Shown here: piece by piece, positions 1 to 8,137 of the stretch
Position numbering within the stretch: position 1 is the first letter of the stretch
Layout: each line of letters begins with the position of its first letter
Assembly (NCBI RefSeq): GCF_900130125.1
Contig: NZ_FQXY01000010.1
Span: forward strand, 744,001 to 808,000
Length of the DNA: 64,000 nt
Source: Bacteroides congonensis
GTDB taxonomy: Bacteria; Bacteroidota; Bacteroidia; Bacteroidales; Bacteroidaceae
Direction of reading: 5' to 3'
Made by a program: the position numbers and the translations under genes
The notes under the pieces: generated by a model
What the model saw: only the letters and a program-made list of their open reading frames with translations
What the model was told of the DNA's origin: nothing
Databases searched by the model: none

Positions 1-2
1 CG

Positions 3-1382
3 ATTCATATTGACGAACTAATCGGGCCGAAAGGTAAGAATCAGAAGAATATGCGCGACCTTGACCCGAAGGACGTCTATCGTTATGCTTGCGAAGATGC
101 GGATGTAACGTTGAAGTTGAAGAATGTACTGGAAGAGGAACTGAAGAAGAATGATGCCGAAAGGTTATTCTACGATATAGAGATGCCGCTTGTTCCGGTA
201 TTGGTCAATATAGAACGGAACGGGGTATTGCTGGACACGGAAGCGCTGAAACAATCGTCCGCCCATTTCACGGCACAGATGGAAAACATCGAGAAGGAAA
301 TTTACGGGTTGGCAGGCGAGACTTTCAATATCGCTTCGCCCAAACAGGTCGGCGAAGTGTTGTTTGATAAATTAAAGATTGTAGAGAAAGCGAAAAAGAC
401 CAAGACGGGACAGTATGTCACTTCGGAAGAGGTGCTTGAAAGTCTTCGCCACAAGCATCCGGTGGTGGAAAAGATTCTGGAACACCGCGGGCTGAAAAAG
501 TTGTTGGGAACGTATATCGATGCGCTGCCTTTATTAATCAATCCACGCACAGGCCGGGTACATACGTCTTTCAACCAGACGGTCACCGCTACGGGACGAC
601 TCAGTTCGAGCAATCCGAACTTGCAGAATATCCCTATCCGCGACGAGAACGGGAAGGAAATCCGCAAGGCATTCATCCCCGATGAAGGTTGTCTTTTCTT
701 CTCGGCGGACTACTCGCAGATTGAATTACGCATTATGGCACATCTCAGCGAGGATAAGAATATGATTGATGCTTTCCTCAGCAATCACGACATTCATGCT
801 GCCACGGCCGCGAAAATCTATAAGATTGATTTGAATGATGTAGGTTCGGATATGCGCCGTAAGGCCAAGACTGCCAATTTCGGTATTATATATGGTATAT
901 CCGTATTCGGTCTTGCCGAACGGATGAATGTAGACCGGAAAGAGGCCAAAGAATTGATTGACGGGTATTTCGAGACTTATCCGGGCGTGAAGGCGTATAT
1001 GGATAAAAGCATTCAGGTGGCACAGGAAAAAGGATATGTAGAAACGATTTTCCATCGGAAACGTTTCTTGCCGGACATCAATTCACGAAATGCCGTCGTA
1101 CGCGGGTATGCGGAACGAAATGCGATTAACGCGCCTATCCAAGGTAGCGCGGCGGATATTATCAAGGTAGCCATGGCCCGTATTTACCAGCGCTTCCAGG
1201 CGGAAGGAATACAGGCGAAGATGATTCTGCAAGTACATGACGAATTGAATTTCAGCGTTCCCGTCAACGAGAAAGAACGCGTGGAGGAAATCGTTATCGA
1301 GGAAATGGAGAAGGCATATCGTATGCATGTGCCTTTGAAAGCTGATTGCGGATGGGGGAAGAATTGGCTTGAAGCACATTAA
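3..1382 (+). CDS. polA: DNA polymerase I, C-terminal part (cut by window start)
   Basis: This is the 3' part of DNA polymerase I, which fills gaps and removes RNA primers during replication and repair. The frame is open from base 3, so the true start lies upstream of the window. The early part reads YACEDADVTLKL, which matches the last motif of the 3'-5' exonuclease domain. The polymerase motifs follow in order: A (DYSQIELR, nt 708-731), B (RRKAKTANFGIIYG, nt 855-896, with the nucleotide-binding lysine) and C (QVHDEL, nt 1230-1247). All catalytic acids are present, so it should be active. A hairpin terminator lies about 130 bp downstream. Confidence 0.97.
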   Translation: MHIDELIGPKGKNQKNMRDLDPKDVYRYACEDADVTLKLKNVLEEELKKNDAERLFYDIEMPLVPVLVNIERNGVLLDTEALKQSSAHFTAQMENIEKEIYGLAGETFNIASPKQVGEVLFDKLKIVEKAKKTKTGQYVTSEEVLESLRHKHPVVEKILEHRGLKKLLGTYIDALPLLINPRTGRVHTSFNQTVTATGRLSSSNPNLQNIPIRDENGKEIRKAFIPDEGCLFFSADYSQIELRIMAHLSEDKNMIDAFLSNHDIHAATAAKIYKIDLNDVGSDMRRKAKTANFGIIYGISVFGLAERMNVDRKEAKELIDGYFETYPGVKAYMDKSIQVAQEKGYVETIFHRKRFLPDINSRNAVVRGYAERNAINAPIQGSAADIIKVAMARIYQRFQAEGIQAKMILQVHDELNFSVPVNEKERVEEIVIEEMEKAYRMHVPLKADCGWGKNWLEAH

Positions 1383-1515
1383 TAAGAGGCGGCACAGGTC
1401 ATACTGACAAAGTAAATATCAGGAAACCGGAAAGTAAAAGATGTAATAACATTATTTAACCCGGTATCCATAAAGCTAGTAAAAGGAACACTTTCTCAAC
1501 GAAGTGATTCATTCT

Positions 1516-1548
1516 ATATCCGGCAGATTGACTGCCGGATATTTTTTT
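1516..1548 (+). terminator. Rho-independent terminator after polA
   Basis: An 11-bp perfect stem (ATATCCGGCAG / CTGCCGGATAT) with a 5-nt loop is followed by a run of T. It lies in the 333-bp gap between polA and the DUF3836 gene. The first 130 bp of that gap show no other clear signal. Confidence 0.85.
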
Positions 1549-1622
1549 GTCACCAATATTGGCAAAAAGCAACTGTTACCCCGCACCATCTCTTGACATT
1601 TTGACAATCTTTCAGCATTTAA

Positions 1623-1655
1623 ATTGCATAAACACCAAATTAATATGTAAGTTTG
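1623..1655 (+). promoter_or_regulatory. Bacteroides-type promoter of the DUF3836 gene
   Basis: The -7 box TAAGTTTG (1648-1655) fits TAnnTTTG exactly. An ATTG at 1623-1626, 21 bp upstream, serves as the -33 element. The start codon at 1716 leaves a leader of about 50 nt. Confidence 0.6.
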
Positions 1656-1715
1656 CAGCGTAAAACTGACGCAGTTGTAGAAATATGAAAGTATAACTCA
1701 AAAACTTAAATAGCC

Positions 1716-2111
1716 ATGAAAGCAAAAGTATCCTTAAAAATGTTCGTTTTATCAGCAGTTCTTCTTGTTGTGTCGCTTGCTACTTCTGCACGTAGCTACG
1801 ATGGACAATTGGTTTATAATCCGGTAGAAGAAAATGGCGTGACAGTAGGACAAACCGTTTACAAAATGGACGGTAACACTCTCGCTAATTATATGAAGTA
1901 CAATTATAAGTACGATGACAACAAACGTATGATTGAAAGTGAATCCATGAAATGGAACAGCAGCAAGGATGAATGGCAAAAAGACTTACGCATCAATTAC
2001 ATTTATGAAGGCAAGACTGTCACTACCAATTATTACAAATGGAACGCTAAGAAACAAACCTACGTATTGGTTCCCGAAATGACCGTTACGATGGATAATA
2101 CAAATATGTAA
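1716..2111 (+). CDS. DUF3836 family small secreted protein
   Basis: A 131-residue exported protein with an N-terminal signal peptide (hydrophobic core at residues 9-22, likely cleavage near ATSARS). The rest is rich in Tyr, Asn and Lys, with repeated W-K-W-like strand motifs (YNYKYDD, MKWNSSKDEWQKD, YYKWNAKKQTYV) that suggest a small repeated beta-sheet fold. It resembles the DUF3836 family, found mainly in Bacteroides and of unknown function. It stands alone between its own promoter and terminator, so it is probably a single-gene unit. The family call is from memory of its pattern. Confidence 0.75.
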   Translation: MKAKVSLKMFVLSAVLLVVSLATSARSYDGQLVYNPVEENGVTVGQTVYKMDGNTLANYMKYNYKYDDNKRMIESESMKWNSSKDEWQKDLRINYIYEGKTVTTNYYKWNAKKQTYVLVPEMTVTMDNTNM

Positions 2112-2146
2112 CATAACTCTCTCTCATTCTAATATTCTAACAAATA

Positions 2147-2179
2147 GAGACGCCGCTCCTGATGAAGAAGTGGCGTCTC
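2147..2179 (+). terminator. Terminator hairpin after the DUF3836 gene
   Basis: GAGACGCCGCT pairs with AGTGGCGTCTC, an 11-bp stem with one G-U pair. It lies between the DUF3836 gene and the convergent response regulator gene, so it may serve both strands. Confidence 0.7.
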
Positions 2180-2254
2180 CCCATTTTATATATATGCCCA
2201 TTTATATATTAAGTCCGATGATATATAATTTCGATTATGTATAAGCCCGGCAGA

Positions 2255-3034
2255 TTATAGCACGTAAAAGCGTTCTTGCAGTTCTTTCAAGAAATTCCGG
2301 GAGATAACCAGGTCGCTCTTGTCATGAAAGGGCGGATAAAGCTGGCAGCACTTGCCGTCAATCACAGCCAGATAATTTACATTTACAATAGCAGACTGAC
2401 TAATCTGTATGAAAGCTTGTGAATAACCGATAATATCTTCGGCTTTCGTATTCCGTTTCAGGTTCAACCGTGACTGGTTGAACAGTACGACCTGCCATTG
2501 GCGCTTCTCTTTCAGGTATTCGAAGAAGCCGATTTCTTCCAGTCGCAAGAGTTTGAATCCGGTCACTGTGCTAATCATAAACATGCCATGTTGCGGCAGC
2601 AGGGCATTGATAGAAGACGCGAAGGAAGGCGGCGGAAGCAACGCAGAGGTTGACATGGCTTTCCGGTAACGGTCTATAATCACTTTTAAATCTTCGCTTT
2701 CGAAAGGCTTCAGCAAGAAGTCGAAAGCGGATTCGCGCAGGGCTTGCAGCAGATATTTGTCATAAGAGGTATAGAATACCACTTTCATATCCCACAATAC
2801 ATCATCCCTTATTTCACTCAGCAGGTTAAGACCGAGTATGTCCGGAAGTTCTACATCAAGAAAGAGTAAATCCGGGCGCAGTTCCATAATCATCTTCTTC
2901 CCCTTTGTACCATTGCTTGCAATTCCCTTCACTTCAAAATCACGATAGGGTTCCAACTCATGGCGCAAAGCATCAATCGCCGAACGTTCGTCATCAACGA
3001 TAACTACTTTATACTTTTCTTCTGTCTCCATCAT
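2255..3034 (-). CDS. LytTR-family response regulator
   Basis: A 259-residue two-component response regulator. The receiver domain (about 8-125) has the acidic pair D14/D15, the phospho-acceptor D60 (LLFLDVELP) and the conserved lysine K109 (FLLKPF). A LytTR DNA-binding domain follows (about 155-257), containing the typical LEEIGFFEYLKEKRQW segment. The start overlaps the stop of the upstream sensor kinase gene, so the pair is co-transcribed and probably translationally coupled. LytTR regulators bind direct repeats as dimers. Two adjacent ATG codons (3034 and 3031) can serve as start. Target genes cannot be told from the sequence. Confidence 0.93.
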   Translation of the reverse strand: MMETEEKYKVVIVDDERSAIDALRHELEPYRDFEVKGIASNGTKGKKMIMELRPDLLFLDVELPDILGLNLLSEIRDDVLWDMKVVFYTSYDKYLLQALRESAFDFLLKPFESEDLKVIIDRYRKAMSTSALLPPPSFASSINALLPQHGMFMISTVTGFKLLRLEEIGFFEYLKEKRQWQVVLFNQSRLNLKRNTKAEDIIGYSQAFIQISQSAIVNVNYLAVIDGKCCQLYPPFHDKSDLVISRNFLKELQERFYVL

Positions 3035-5046
3035 AAATCATAAGAAAAATGAAACGGGATATATACCGAAACTTGCGTTCCGGTCTGTCCATCGCTTCTG
3101 TTGGTTATATCAAAACGTATCTTGTCACTCTTATTTTTCGTATTCAGCAGTTGGATAGTCTGGTAAAGGACTTTCAATCCCGTACCGGTACCGCGTGTTG
3201 CGGAAGCCACCTGCGGGAGATATCCGCGCCCGTTGTCGATAATTGTTATGCGGATTCCGTTCTCTTGCCGGGAGACGCATATAGCCAGTTCCTTGACTCC
3301 GTCTTTTCCTGCCAGCCCATGCTTGATGGCATTTTCTACGGGAATCTGCACAATCATGGAGGGAATCATGATACGGGTAGCATCCAACCTATCTTCCACT
3401 GTAACTATCGGGGTGAAATCCTCTCCGACACGCCCTTTCTCCAGGTCGATGTAAGAGCATACAAAGTCCAGTTCATCCTGCAAAGGTACGCTTAGTTTCT
3501 CTGTCAGTTCGAGACTCCGGCGGAGATATTTCACCAGTTCCATCAAGTTTTGTTTCACTTCTTCAGACCCATTGAACTGGTTAATCTCACGTCCCAGCAC
3601 ATTGAAAGTAAAATGAGGGGAAATACGGCTGCGCAGATTCTCCATGCGGACACGGTTTATCTGCCGGAAAAAGCGCTCACGAAGGAATTCCCGCTTCTTG
3701 CGCATATACCAGATGATGACTACCGTACCCGCTACAAGCAGCACGCAGACCAGTATCCAAACATAAACACTCAACTTCAGGGCTTTCATTTCACCTGCCT
3801 GTTGCTGAATCTGTATCTCTTTTCGCAACACAATCGTATCCTGCTGATAACGCATATCCAATTCGGCAACACGCATCTGCACCCGTTCGCTACGGATGGA
3901 GTCGTCCAAATGACCATTACGTTTCAGATATTCATAGGCGCGACGGTAACCACCAGTACGTTCAAAATAATGCTGGAGATACTGGTTGCGTATGGTCAGC
4001 ATATTGGCATCGAGATGCCCCACGGGAGCAGTGCGGGCAATCATTTCTTGCGCCTGCGCAATGTTGCCTTTCTTCAGGGCAAGTTCAATCATTTGGGTTT
4101 CGATGTAATATATGGCCGAGTTATGCTGTATTTTAGAGAAAAAACGATAGCTTTCATCCAGGCATATTTGTGCGGAATCGAGGTTGTCGGTCAATACATA
4201 TAACTCTCCCAAATTCACTTTGATAAAGTTCTGCTCGAACACCATCTGGGAGTGGGCAGATACCAGTTCATTTGCCCTGCGCATATACTTCAAGGCTTCC
4301 TGATAGTCTTTTCTGTAATAATAATGATTACCGCGGTTGTTGAGATAAGTCCATTTCTCTCCTACATTCATTTCATCGAAGAACTGTCCCGCCAGTTCAT
4401 AATAGTGGTTCGACAAGTCGAAGTCACGTAATTCCATATAGGTTTGCCCCAGCCCGTAGTAGACGGGGAATTTCGTATGTTCGGACAAGTTCAATGAATC
4501 GCAGAGAAACAGGGCACGACGATAATACAAAGCAGTATGCGCCAGGTCGCCACGATGCAGATAAGCATCGGCTATATTGATGCAAATATCCGGAAGACGC
4601 TGTAATTTCTCTCCGTCCAGACAATGCCTATACGCCTGCCTATAGTCCATTATGGCAGAATCCGGACGATTCAACTGCATCCAGACATTTCCTTCCATAT
4701 TATAAATCTCGGAAAGCACATTGTTCCACCGCGGGCATTTGACCGCCTTGTGGGAGAATGCTTTCACCTGCCGGTGATAATAAAAGATAGAATCGAAATC
4801 AGAAGAAACAAAGAATGTTTTTCCGTACAAAGCGAGAAGACGATAATAAAATTGGGAATCCTGCGCCTGAGCCAACGCGTCACGTATCTGTGAGCGGGAA
4901 TAAAGCACATTGGAGAACAGGGAGTCCTGCACGCGAACTTCCAATGAATCAACAAAAGTCTGTTCACACAAAGGCTTACTGTGATGTTTGTCAGTATATC
5001 CACAGCCCAATAACATCAACAGCCACAACCACCCGAATAGTTTCAT
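3031..5046 (-). CDS. TPR-containing LytS-like sensor histidine kinase (lipoprotein-like N-terminus)
   Basis: A sensor kinase of about 671 residues. I place the start at 5046 (MKLFGWLWLLMLLGCG): the hydrophobic core ends in a lipobox-like LLGC, and a -7 box at 5098-5105 would put the transcript start below the longer 5127 start. The periplasmic part (about 70-380) is made of TPR-like helical repeats. A membrane segment (SVYVWILVCVLLVAGTVVIIW) follows, then a LytS-type His-kinase domain with the phospho-acceptor in SPHFTFNVL (about H478), an N box (VENAIKHGL) and a DNGRG ATP lid. It forms a cognate pair with the LytTR regulator downstream. The periplasmic signal is unknown. Confidence 0.9.
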   Translation of the reverse strand: MKLFGWLWLLMLLGCGYTDKHHSKPLCEQTFVDSLEVRVQDSLFSNVLYSRSQIRDALAQAQDSQFYYRLLALYGKTFFVSSDFDSIFYYHRQVKAFSHKAVKCPRWNNVLSEIYNMEGNVWMQLNRPDSAIMDYRQAYRHCLDGEKLQRLPDICINIADAYLHRGDLAHTALYYRRALFLCDSLNLSEHTKFPVYYGLGQTYMELRDFDLSNHYYELAGQFFDEMNVGEKWTYLNNRGNHYYYRKDYQEALKYMRRANELVSAHSQMVFEQNFIKVNLGELYVLTDNLDSAQICLDESYRFFSKIQHNSAIYYIETQMIELALKKGNIAQAQEMIARTAPVGHLDANMLTIRNQYLQHYFERTGGYRRAYEYLKRNGHLDDSIRSERVQMRVAELDMRYQQDTIVLRKEIQIQQQAGEMKALKLSVYVWILVCVLLVAGTVVIIWYMRKKREFLRERFFRQINRVRMENLRSRISPHFTFNVLGREINQFNGSEEVKQNLMELVKYLRRSLELTEKLSVPLQDELDFVCSYIDLEKGRVGEDFTPIVTVEDRLDATRIMIPSMIVQIPVENAIKHGLAGKDGVKELAICVSRQENGIRITIIDNGRGYLPQVASATRGTGTGLKVLYQTIQLLNTKNKSDKIRFDITNRSDGQTGTQVSVYIPFHFSYDL

Positions 5047-5097
5047 AGTAGCCCTTTGTTTCATTTGCCCCTTATTCATGTCATGTTTTGAATGTGA

Positions 5098-5105
5098 CAA
5101 AAATA
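5098..5105 (-). promoter_or_regulatory. -7 box for the kinase/regulator operon
   Basis: On the minus strand this reads TATTTTTG, a full TAnnTTTG match. It lies about 50 nt upstream of the chosen kinase start. No clear -33 TTTG is visible. Confidence 0.5.
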
Positions 5106-5148
5106 CATTATTTATCCTGAATCCCAACGAATTTTATTATTTTTTTAA

Positions 5149-5156
5149 TACCTTTG
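5149..5156 (+). promoter_or_regulatory. -7 box for cysE
   Basis: TACCTTTG fits TAnnTTTG and sits 29 bp before the cysE start codon, divergent from the kinase promoter. The region upstream is T-rich and has no good -33 element. Confidence 0.5.
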
Positions 5157-5185
5157 CACCCATATAAATATGAGTAACTGACCTA

Positions 5186-6091
5186 ATGAGTCCACTGAAC
5201 TTCACCCACATTTTGACACAGGCAGTCGATGAGCTATCGGAAAGCGAATCTTACAAAGGACTGTTTCATCAACACAAAGATGGCGAACCACTGCCCTCTG
5301 CTAAAGTCTTGTATGAAATTATCGAGCTTTCACGCTCCATTCTCTTCCCCGGATATTACGGGAATTCAACCATCAACAGCCGGACAATCAATTATCACAT
5401 CGGTGTAAATATTGAGAAGTTATTCGGTTTGCTCTCCGAGCAAATCCTCGCCGGGTTGTGTTTCAGCGTCAGCATAGAAGGGAAATGCAATGTCTGCTCA
5501 GACTCCAAACGGGAAGAAGCCGCACGCCTTGCTGCTAAATTTATCAGTAAGCTGCCTGCCATGAGGAGAATACTGGCAACCGACGTGGAAGCCGCTTACA
5601 ACGGCGACCCTGCTGCCGAAAGCTATGGTGAAGTAATCTTCTGCTATCCGGCTATCAAGGCTATCAGCAATTACCGCATTGCGCACGAATTACTGGAACT
5701 GGGTGTTCCTTTGATTCCGCGTATCATCACGGAGATGGCACATAGTGAGACGGGTATCGACATCCATCCGGCTGCGAAAATCGGCAGCCACTTCACTATC
5801 GACCACGGAACAGGTGTCGTTATCGGTGCTACAAGTATTATCGGCAATAATGTCAAACTGTATCAGGGTGTCACTTTGGGAGCCAAGAGTTTCCCGCTGG
5901 ATGCCGACGGAAAGCCTATCAAGGGTATCCCCCGCCACCCGATTCTGGAAGACAATGTGATTGTTTATTCCAATGCCACTATCCTGGGCAGAATCACTAT
6001 CGGACGCGACGCAACCGTGGGCGGCAATATATGGGTGACAGAGAATGTGCCCGCAGGAGCGAGAATCGTACAAACCAAAGCAAAAAAATAA
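5186..6091 (+). CDS. cysE: Serine O-acetyltransferase
   Basis: It transfers acetyl from acetyl-CoA to L-serine, giving O-acetylserine, the first step of cysteine synthesis in the cytoplasm. The 301-residue protein has an N-terminal helical domain (about 1-175) and a C-terminal left-handed beta-helix of hexapeptide repeats (about 185-295). The active-site region reads DIHPAAKIGSHFTIDHGTGVVIG, followed by LYQGVTLGAKS and PRHPILEDNVIVYSNATILG, all typical of the family. The N-terminal domain is of the longer form common in Bacteroidetes. The RNA methyltransferase gene follows after 16 bp, so the two probably share a transcript. Confidence 0.95.
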   Translation: MSPLNFTHILTQAVDELSESESYKGLFHQHKDGEPLPSAKVLYEIIELSRSILFPGYYGNSTINSRTINYHIGVNIEKLFGLLSEQILAGLCFSVSIEGKCNVCSDSKREEAARLAAKFISKLPAMRRILATDVEAAYNGDPAAESYGEVIFCYPAIKAISNYRIAHELLELGVPLIPRIITEMAHSETGIDIHPAAKIGSHFTIDHGTGVVIGATSIIGNNVKLYQGVTLGAKSFPLDADGKPIKGIPRHPILEDNVIVYSNATILGRITIGRDATVGGNIWVTENVPAGARIVQTKAKK

Positions 6092-6107
6092 AATCAAATA
6101 ACTATAT

Positions 6108-7574
6108 ATGAGCGAACAATTCGAGATGATAGCCAAGACCTTCCAGGGACTGGAAGAGATACTTGCAGAAGAACTGACAGCATTAGGAGCCAACGATATC
6201 CAAATAGGACGCCGGATGGTTTCATTCACCGGAGACAAACGTATGATGTATAAGGCTAATTTCTGCCTTCGTACCGCTATCCGCATCCTGAAACCTATCA
6301 AGAACTTCACAGCGAAGGATGCTGACGAAGTTTATAACCAGATACAAGCCATTCGATGGGAAGATTATCTCGATGTTAACAAGACTTTTGCTATCGACGC
6401 AGTGGTGTTTAGTGATGAATTCCGCCATTCGAAGTTCGTTTCGTATAAAGTGAAAGATGCGATTGTGGACTATTTCCGCGAGAAAACCGGAAAGCGCCCG
6501 TCTGTCCGTATCAATAATCCGGACGTATTGCTGAACATTCACATTGCACAGACTACCTGTACGTTGTCTTTGGATTCTTCGGGCGAGTCTCTGCACCGCC
6601 GCGGTTATCGCCAGGAAGCGGTAGAAGCTCCGTTGAACGAGGTGTTGGCTGCCGGTATGATTCTGATGACGGGATGGCGTGGGGATTGTGACTTGATTGA
6701 CCCTATGTGTGGTTCGGGTACTATTCCTGTCGAAGCTGCCCTGATTGCAAAGAATATTGCTCCGGGAGTGTTCCGCAAAGGATTCGCTTTCGAGAAGTGG
6801 GTGGATTTCGATGCGGATATGTTTGATGAAATCTACAACGATGACAGTCAGGAGCGTGAATTTACTCATAAGATTTATGGATATGATAACAATCCAAAGG
6901 CTAATGAGATTGCTACACATAATATAAAGGCTGCGGGTGTATCGAAAGATATAGTGCTGAAGTTACAACCATTCCAGCAGTTCGAACAGCCGAAGGAGAA
7001 GTCAATCATTATCACGAATCCGCCTTATGGAGAGCGTATTTCTACGAATGATTTGCTCGGGCTTTATCAAATGATTGGCGAGCGTCTGAAGCATGCGTTT
7101 GTCGGTAATGAAGCGTGGGTATTGTCTTATCGGGAAGAGTGTTTCGACCAAATCGGTTTGAAGGCAAGCCAGAAAGTGCCTTTGTTCAATGGCCCGTTGG
7201 AGTGTGAGTTCCGCAAATATGAGATTTTTGACGGAAAGTACAAAGAATTCAAGAGCCAGGAAGGAGAAGAGGAAGACAAGAAAGACTCCGAAGGGGAACA
7301 AGCTCCAAGATTCAGAGAAAGAAAAGAGTTCAAGCCACGTCGTGAAGGTGAGTTTAAACCACGACGCGAAGGGGACTTCAAGCCACGCAGAGAAGGTGAA
7401 TCCAGACCTCGCAGAGAGGGAGATTTCAAACCGCGTAGAGAAGGTGGTGATTTTAAAGGTGGCGACAGAGATAGGAAGCCACGGGGAGATTTCCGCGAGG
7501 GAAGGGATTCAAGAGCGCCGAGAGAGTTTAAAGGAAATCGGGAGCCAAGGATTCCAAAGAAGGAAGAGGAATAG
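6108..7574 (+). CDS. THUMP-domain class I SAM-dependent RNA methyltransferase with Arg-rich repeat tail
   Basis: It probably methylates a guanine N2 in 23S rRNA or a tRNA; it resembles the N-terminal half of RlmL. The 488 residues comprise an N-terminal ferredoxin-like/THUMP region (about 1-160), a Rossmann methyltransferase with the SAM loop DPMCGSGTIPVEAALIA, and the catalytic motif TNPPYGER (about 306-313). The tail, from about residue 385, is low-complexity and basic. It holds five 8-residue repeats of (E/D)(F/S)(K/R)PRREG at about 407-446, then further Arg/Gly/Asp-rich sequence, which suggests a disordered RNA-binding extension. The exact target base cannot be assigned from sequence. Confidence 0.9.
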   Translation: MSEQFEMIAKTFQGLEEILAEELTALGANDIQIGRRMVSFTGDKRMMYKANFCLRTAIRILKPIKNFTAKDADEVYNQIQAIRWEDYLDVNKTFAIDAVVFSDEFRHSKFVSYKVKDAIVDYFREKTGKRPSVRINNPDVLLNIHIAQTTCTLSLDSSGESLHRRGYRQEAVEAPLNEVLAAGMILMTGWRGDCDLIDPMCGSGTIPVEAALIAKNIAPGVFRKGFAFEKWVDFDADMFDEIYNDDSQEREFTHKIYGYDNNPKANEIATHNIKAAGVSKDIVLKLQPFQQFEQPKEKSIIITNPPYGERISTNDLLGLYQMIGERLKHAFVGNEAWVLSYREECFDQIGLKASQKVPLFNGPLECEFRKYEIFDGKYKEFKSQEGEEEDKKDSEGEQAPRFRERKEFKPRREGEFKPRREGDFKPRREGESRPRREGDFKPRREGGDFKGGDRDRKPRGDFREGRDSRAPREFKGNREPRIPKKEEE

Positions 7575-7594
7575 CTGAACATCAATAGTTAATT

Positions 7595-7682
7595 ACACTT
7601 TACCAGACAAAAGAGGGTTAACTATCTGACAAACAATATGAGGTCACAAATTGCAACCTCAAGTTCAAATGATAATTATGTT
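7595..7682 (+). pseudogene. Decayed ORF6N-domain gene fragment (copy 1)
   Basis: Read with one frameshift, this stretch gives YQTKE then VNYLTNNMRSQIATSS, the centre of an ORF6N-type phage/antirepressor-like DNA-binding domain. It ends in two stop codons near 7682. No start or C-terminal part remains. It resembles the beginning of the next fragment, so two related genes or a duplication have decayed here. Confidence 0.45.
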
Positions 7683-7721
7683 AAGTAATAAGCGTAGATG
7701 GTAAGCTAGCTACCAAATTAA

Positions 7722-8123
7722 ACGAAGAATGAAGAGTGTAACTATCTAATAGACAGTATAAGGTCACAAAATGTGACCTTAGATATTAACTGGTTTAGAT
7801 ATGCACCTTTCGCCTTCACTCAAGAAGGTGTAGCCATGCTTTCCGGAGTACTTCGGAGCCCTAAAGCCATCGAAGTCAACATCAACATCATGCGAGCCTT
7901 CGTTCATATGCGTCAATACCTACTCTCCCACGCCCCGAAGCAGGAACTGGAAGAATTAAAGAAAAGGATTGAATATCTGGAAGAAGACGTATCATCGGAC
8001 AGAGAAAGCTACGAGAAGCAATTTGATGACTTATTTACCGCCTTTGCCAAATTGAGTGCTGCTATTCAGATAAAAACCACTCCTTTGGACAGAGTAAAAG
8101 TAGAAGGATTTAAAAACAAATAA
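7722..8123 (+). pseudogene. ORF6N-domain protein, N-terminally truncated remnant (copy 2)
   Basis: After a stop codon at 7719-7721 the frame reads EECNYLIDSIRSQNVTL, then WFRYAPFAFTQEGVAMLSGVL and KAIEVNINIMRAFVHMRQ. This is the second half of an ORF6N domain followed by its usual coiled-coil tail (LEELKKRIEYLEEDV). The first half, with the normal start, is missing; the only starts available are GTG at 7773 or internal ATGs. ORF6N proteins are DNA-binding proteins of mobile and phage origin, common in Bacteroides. The C-terminal half is intact, so a 116-residue product is possible, but I consider it a remnant. Confidence 0.7.
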
Positions 8124-8137
8124 TAAAGAAAAGAGCA

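Noticed and set aside
7127..7585. Minus-strand Ser/Pro-rich 152-residue frame
   Set aside because: It is the mirror of the Arg-rich repeat tail of the methyltransferase gene.
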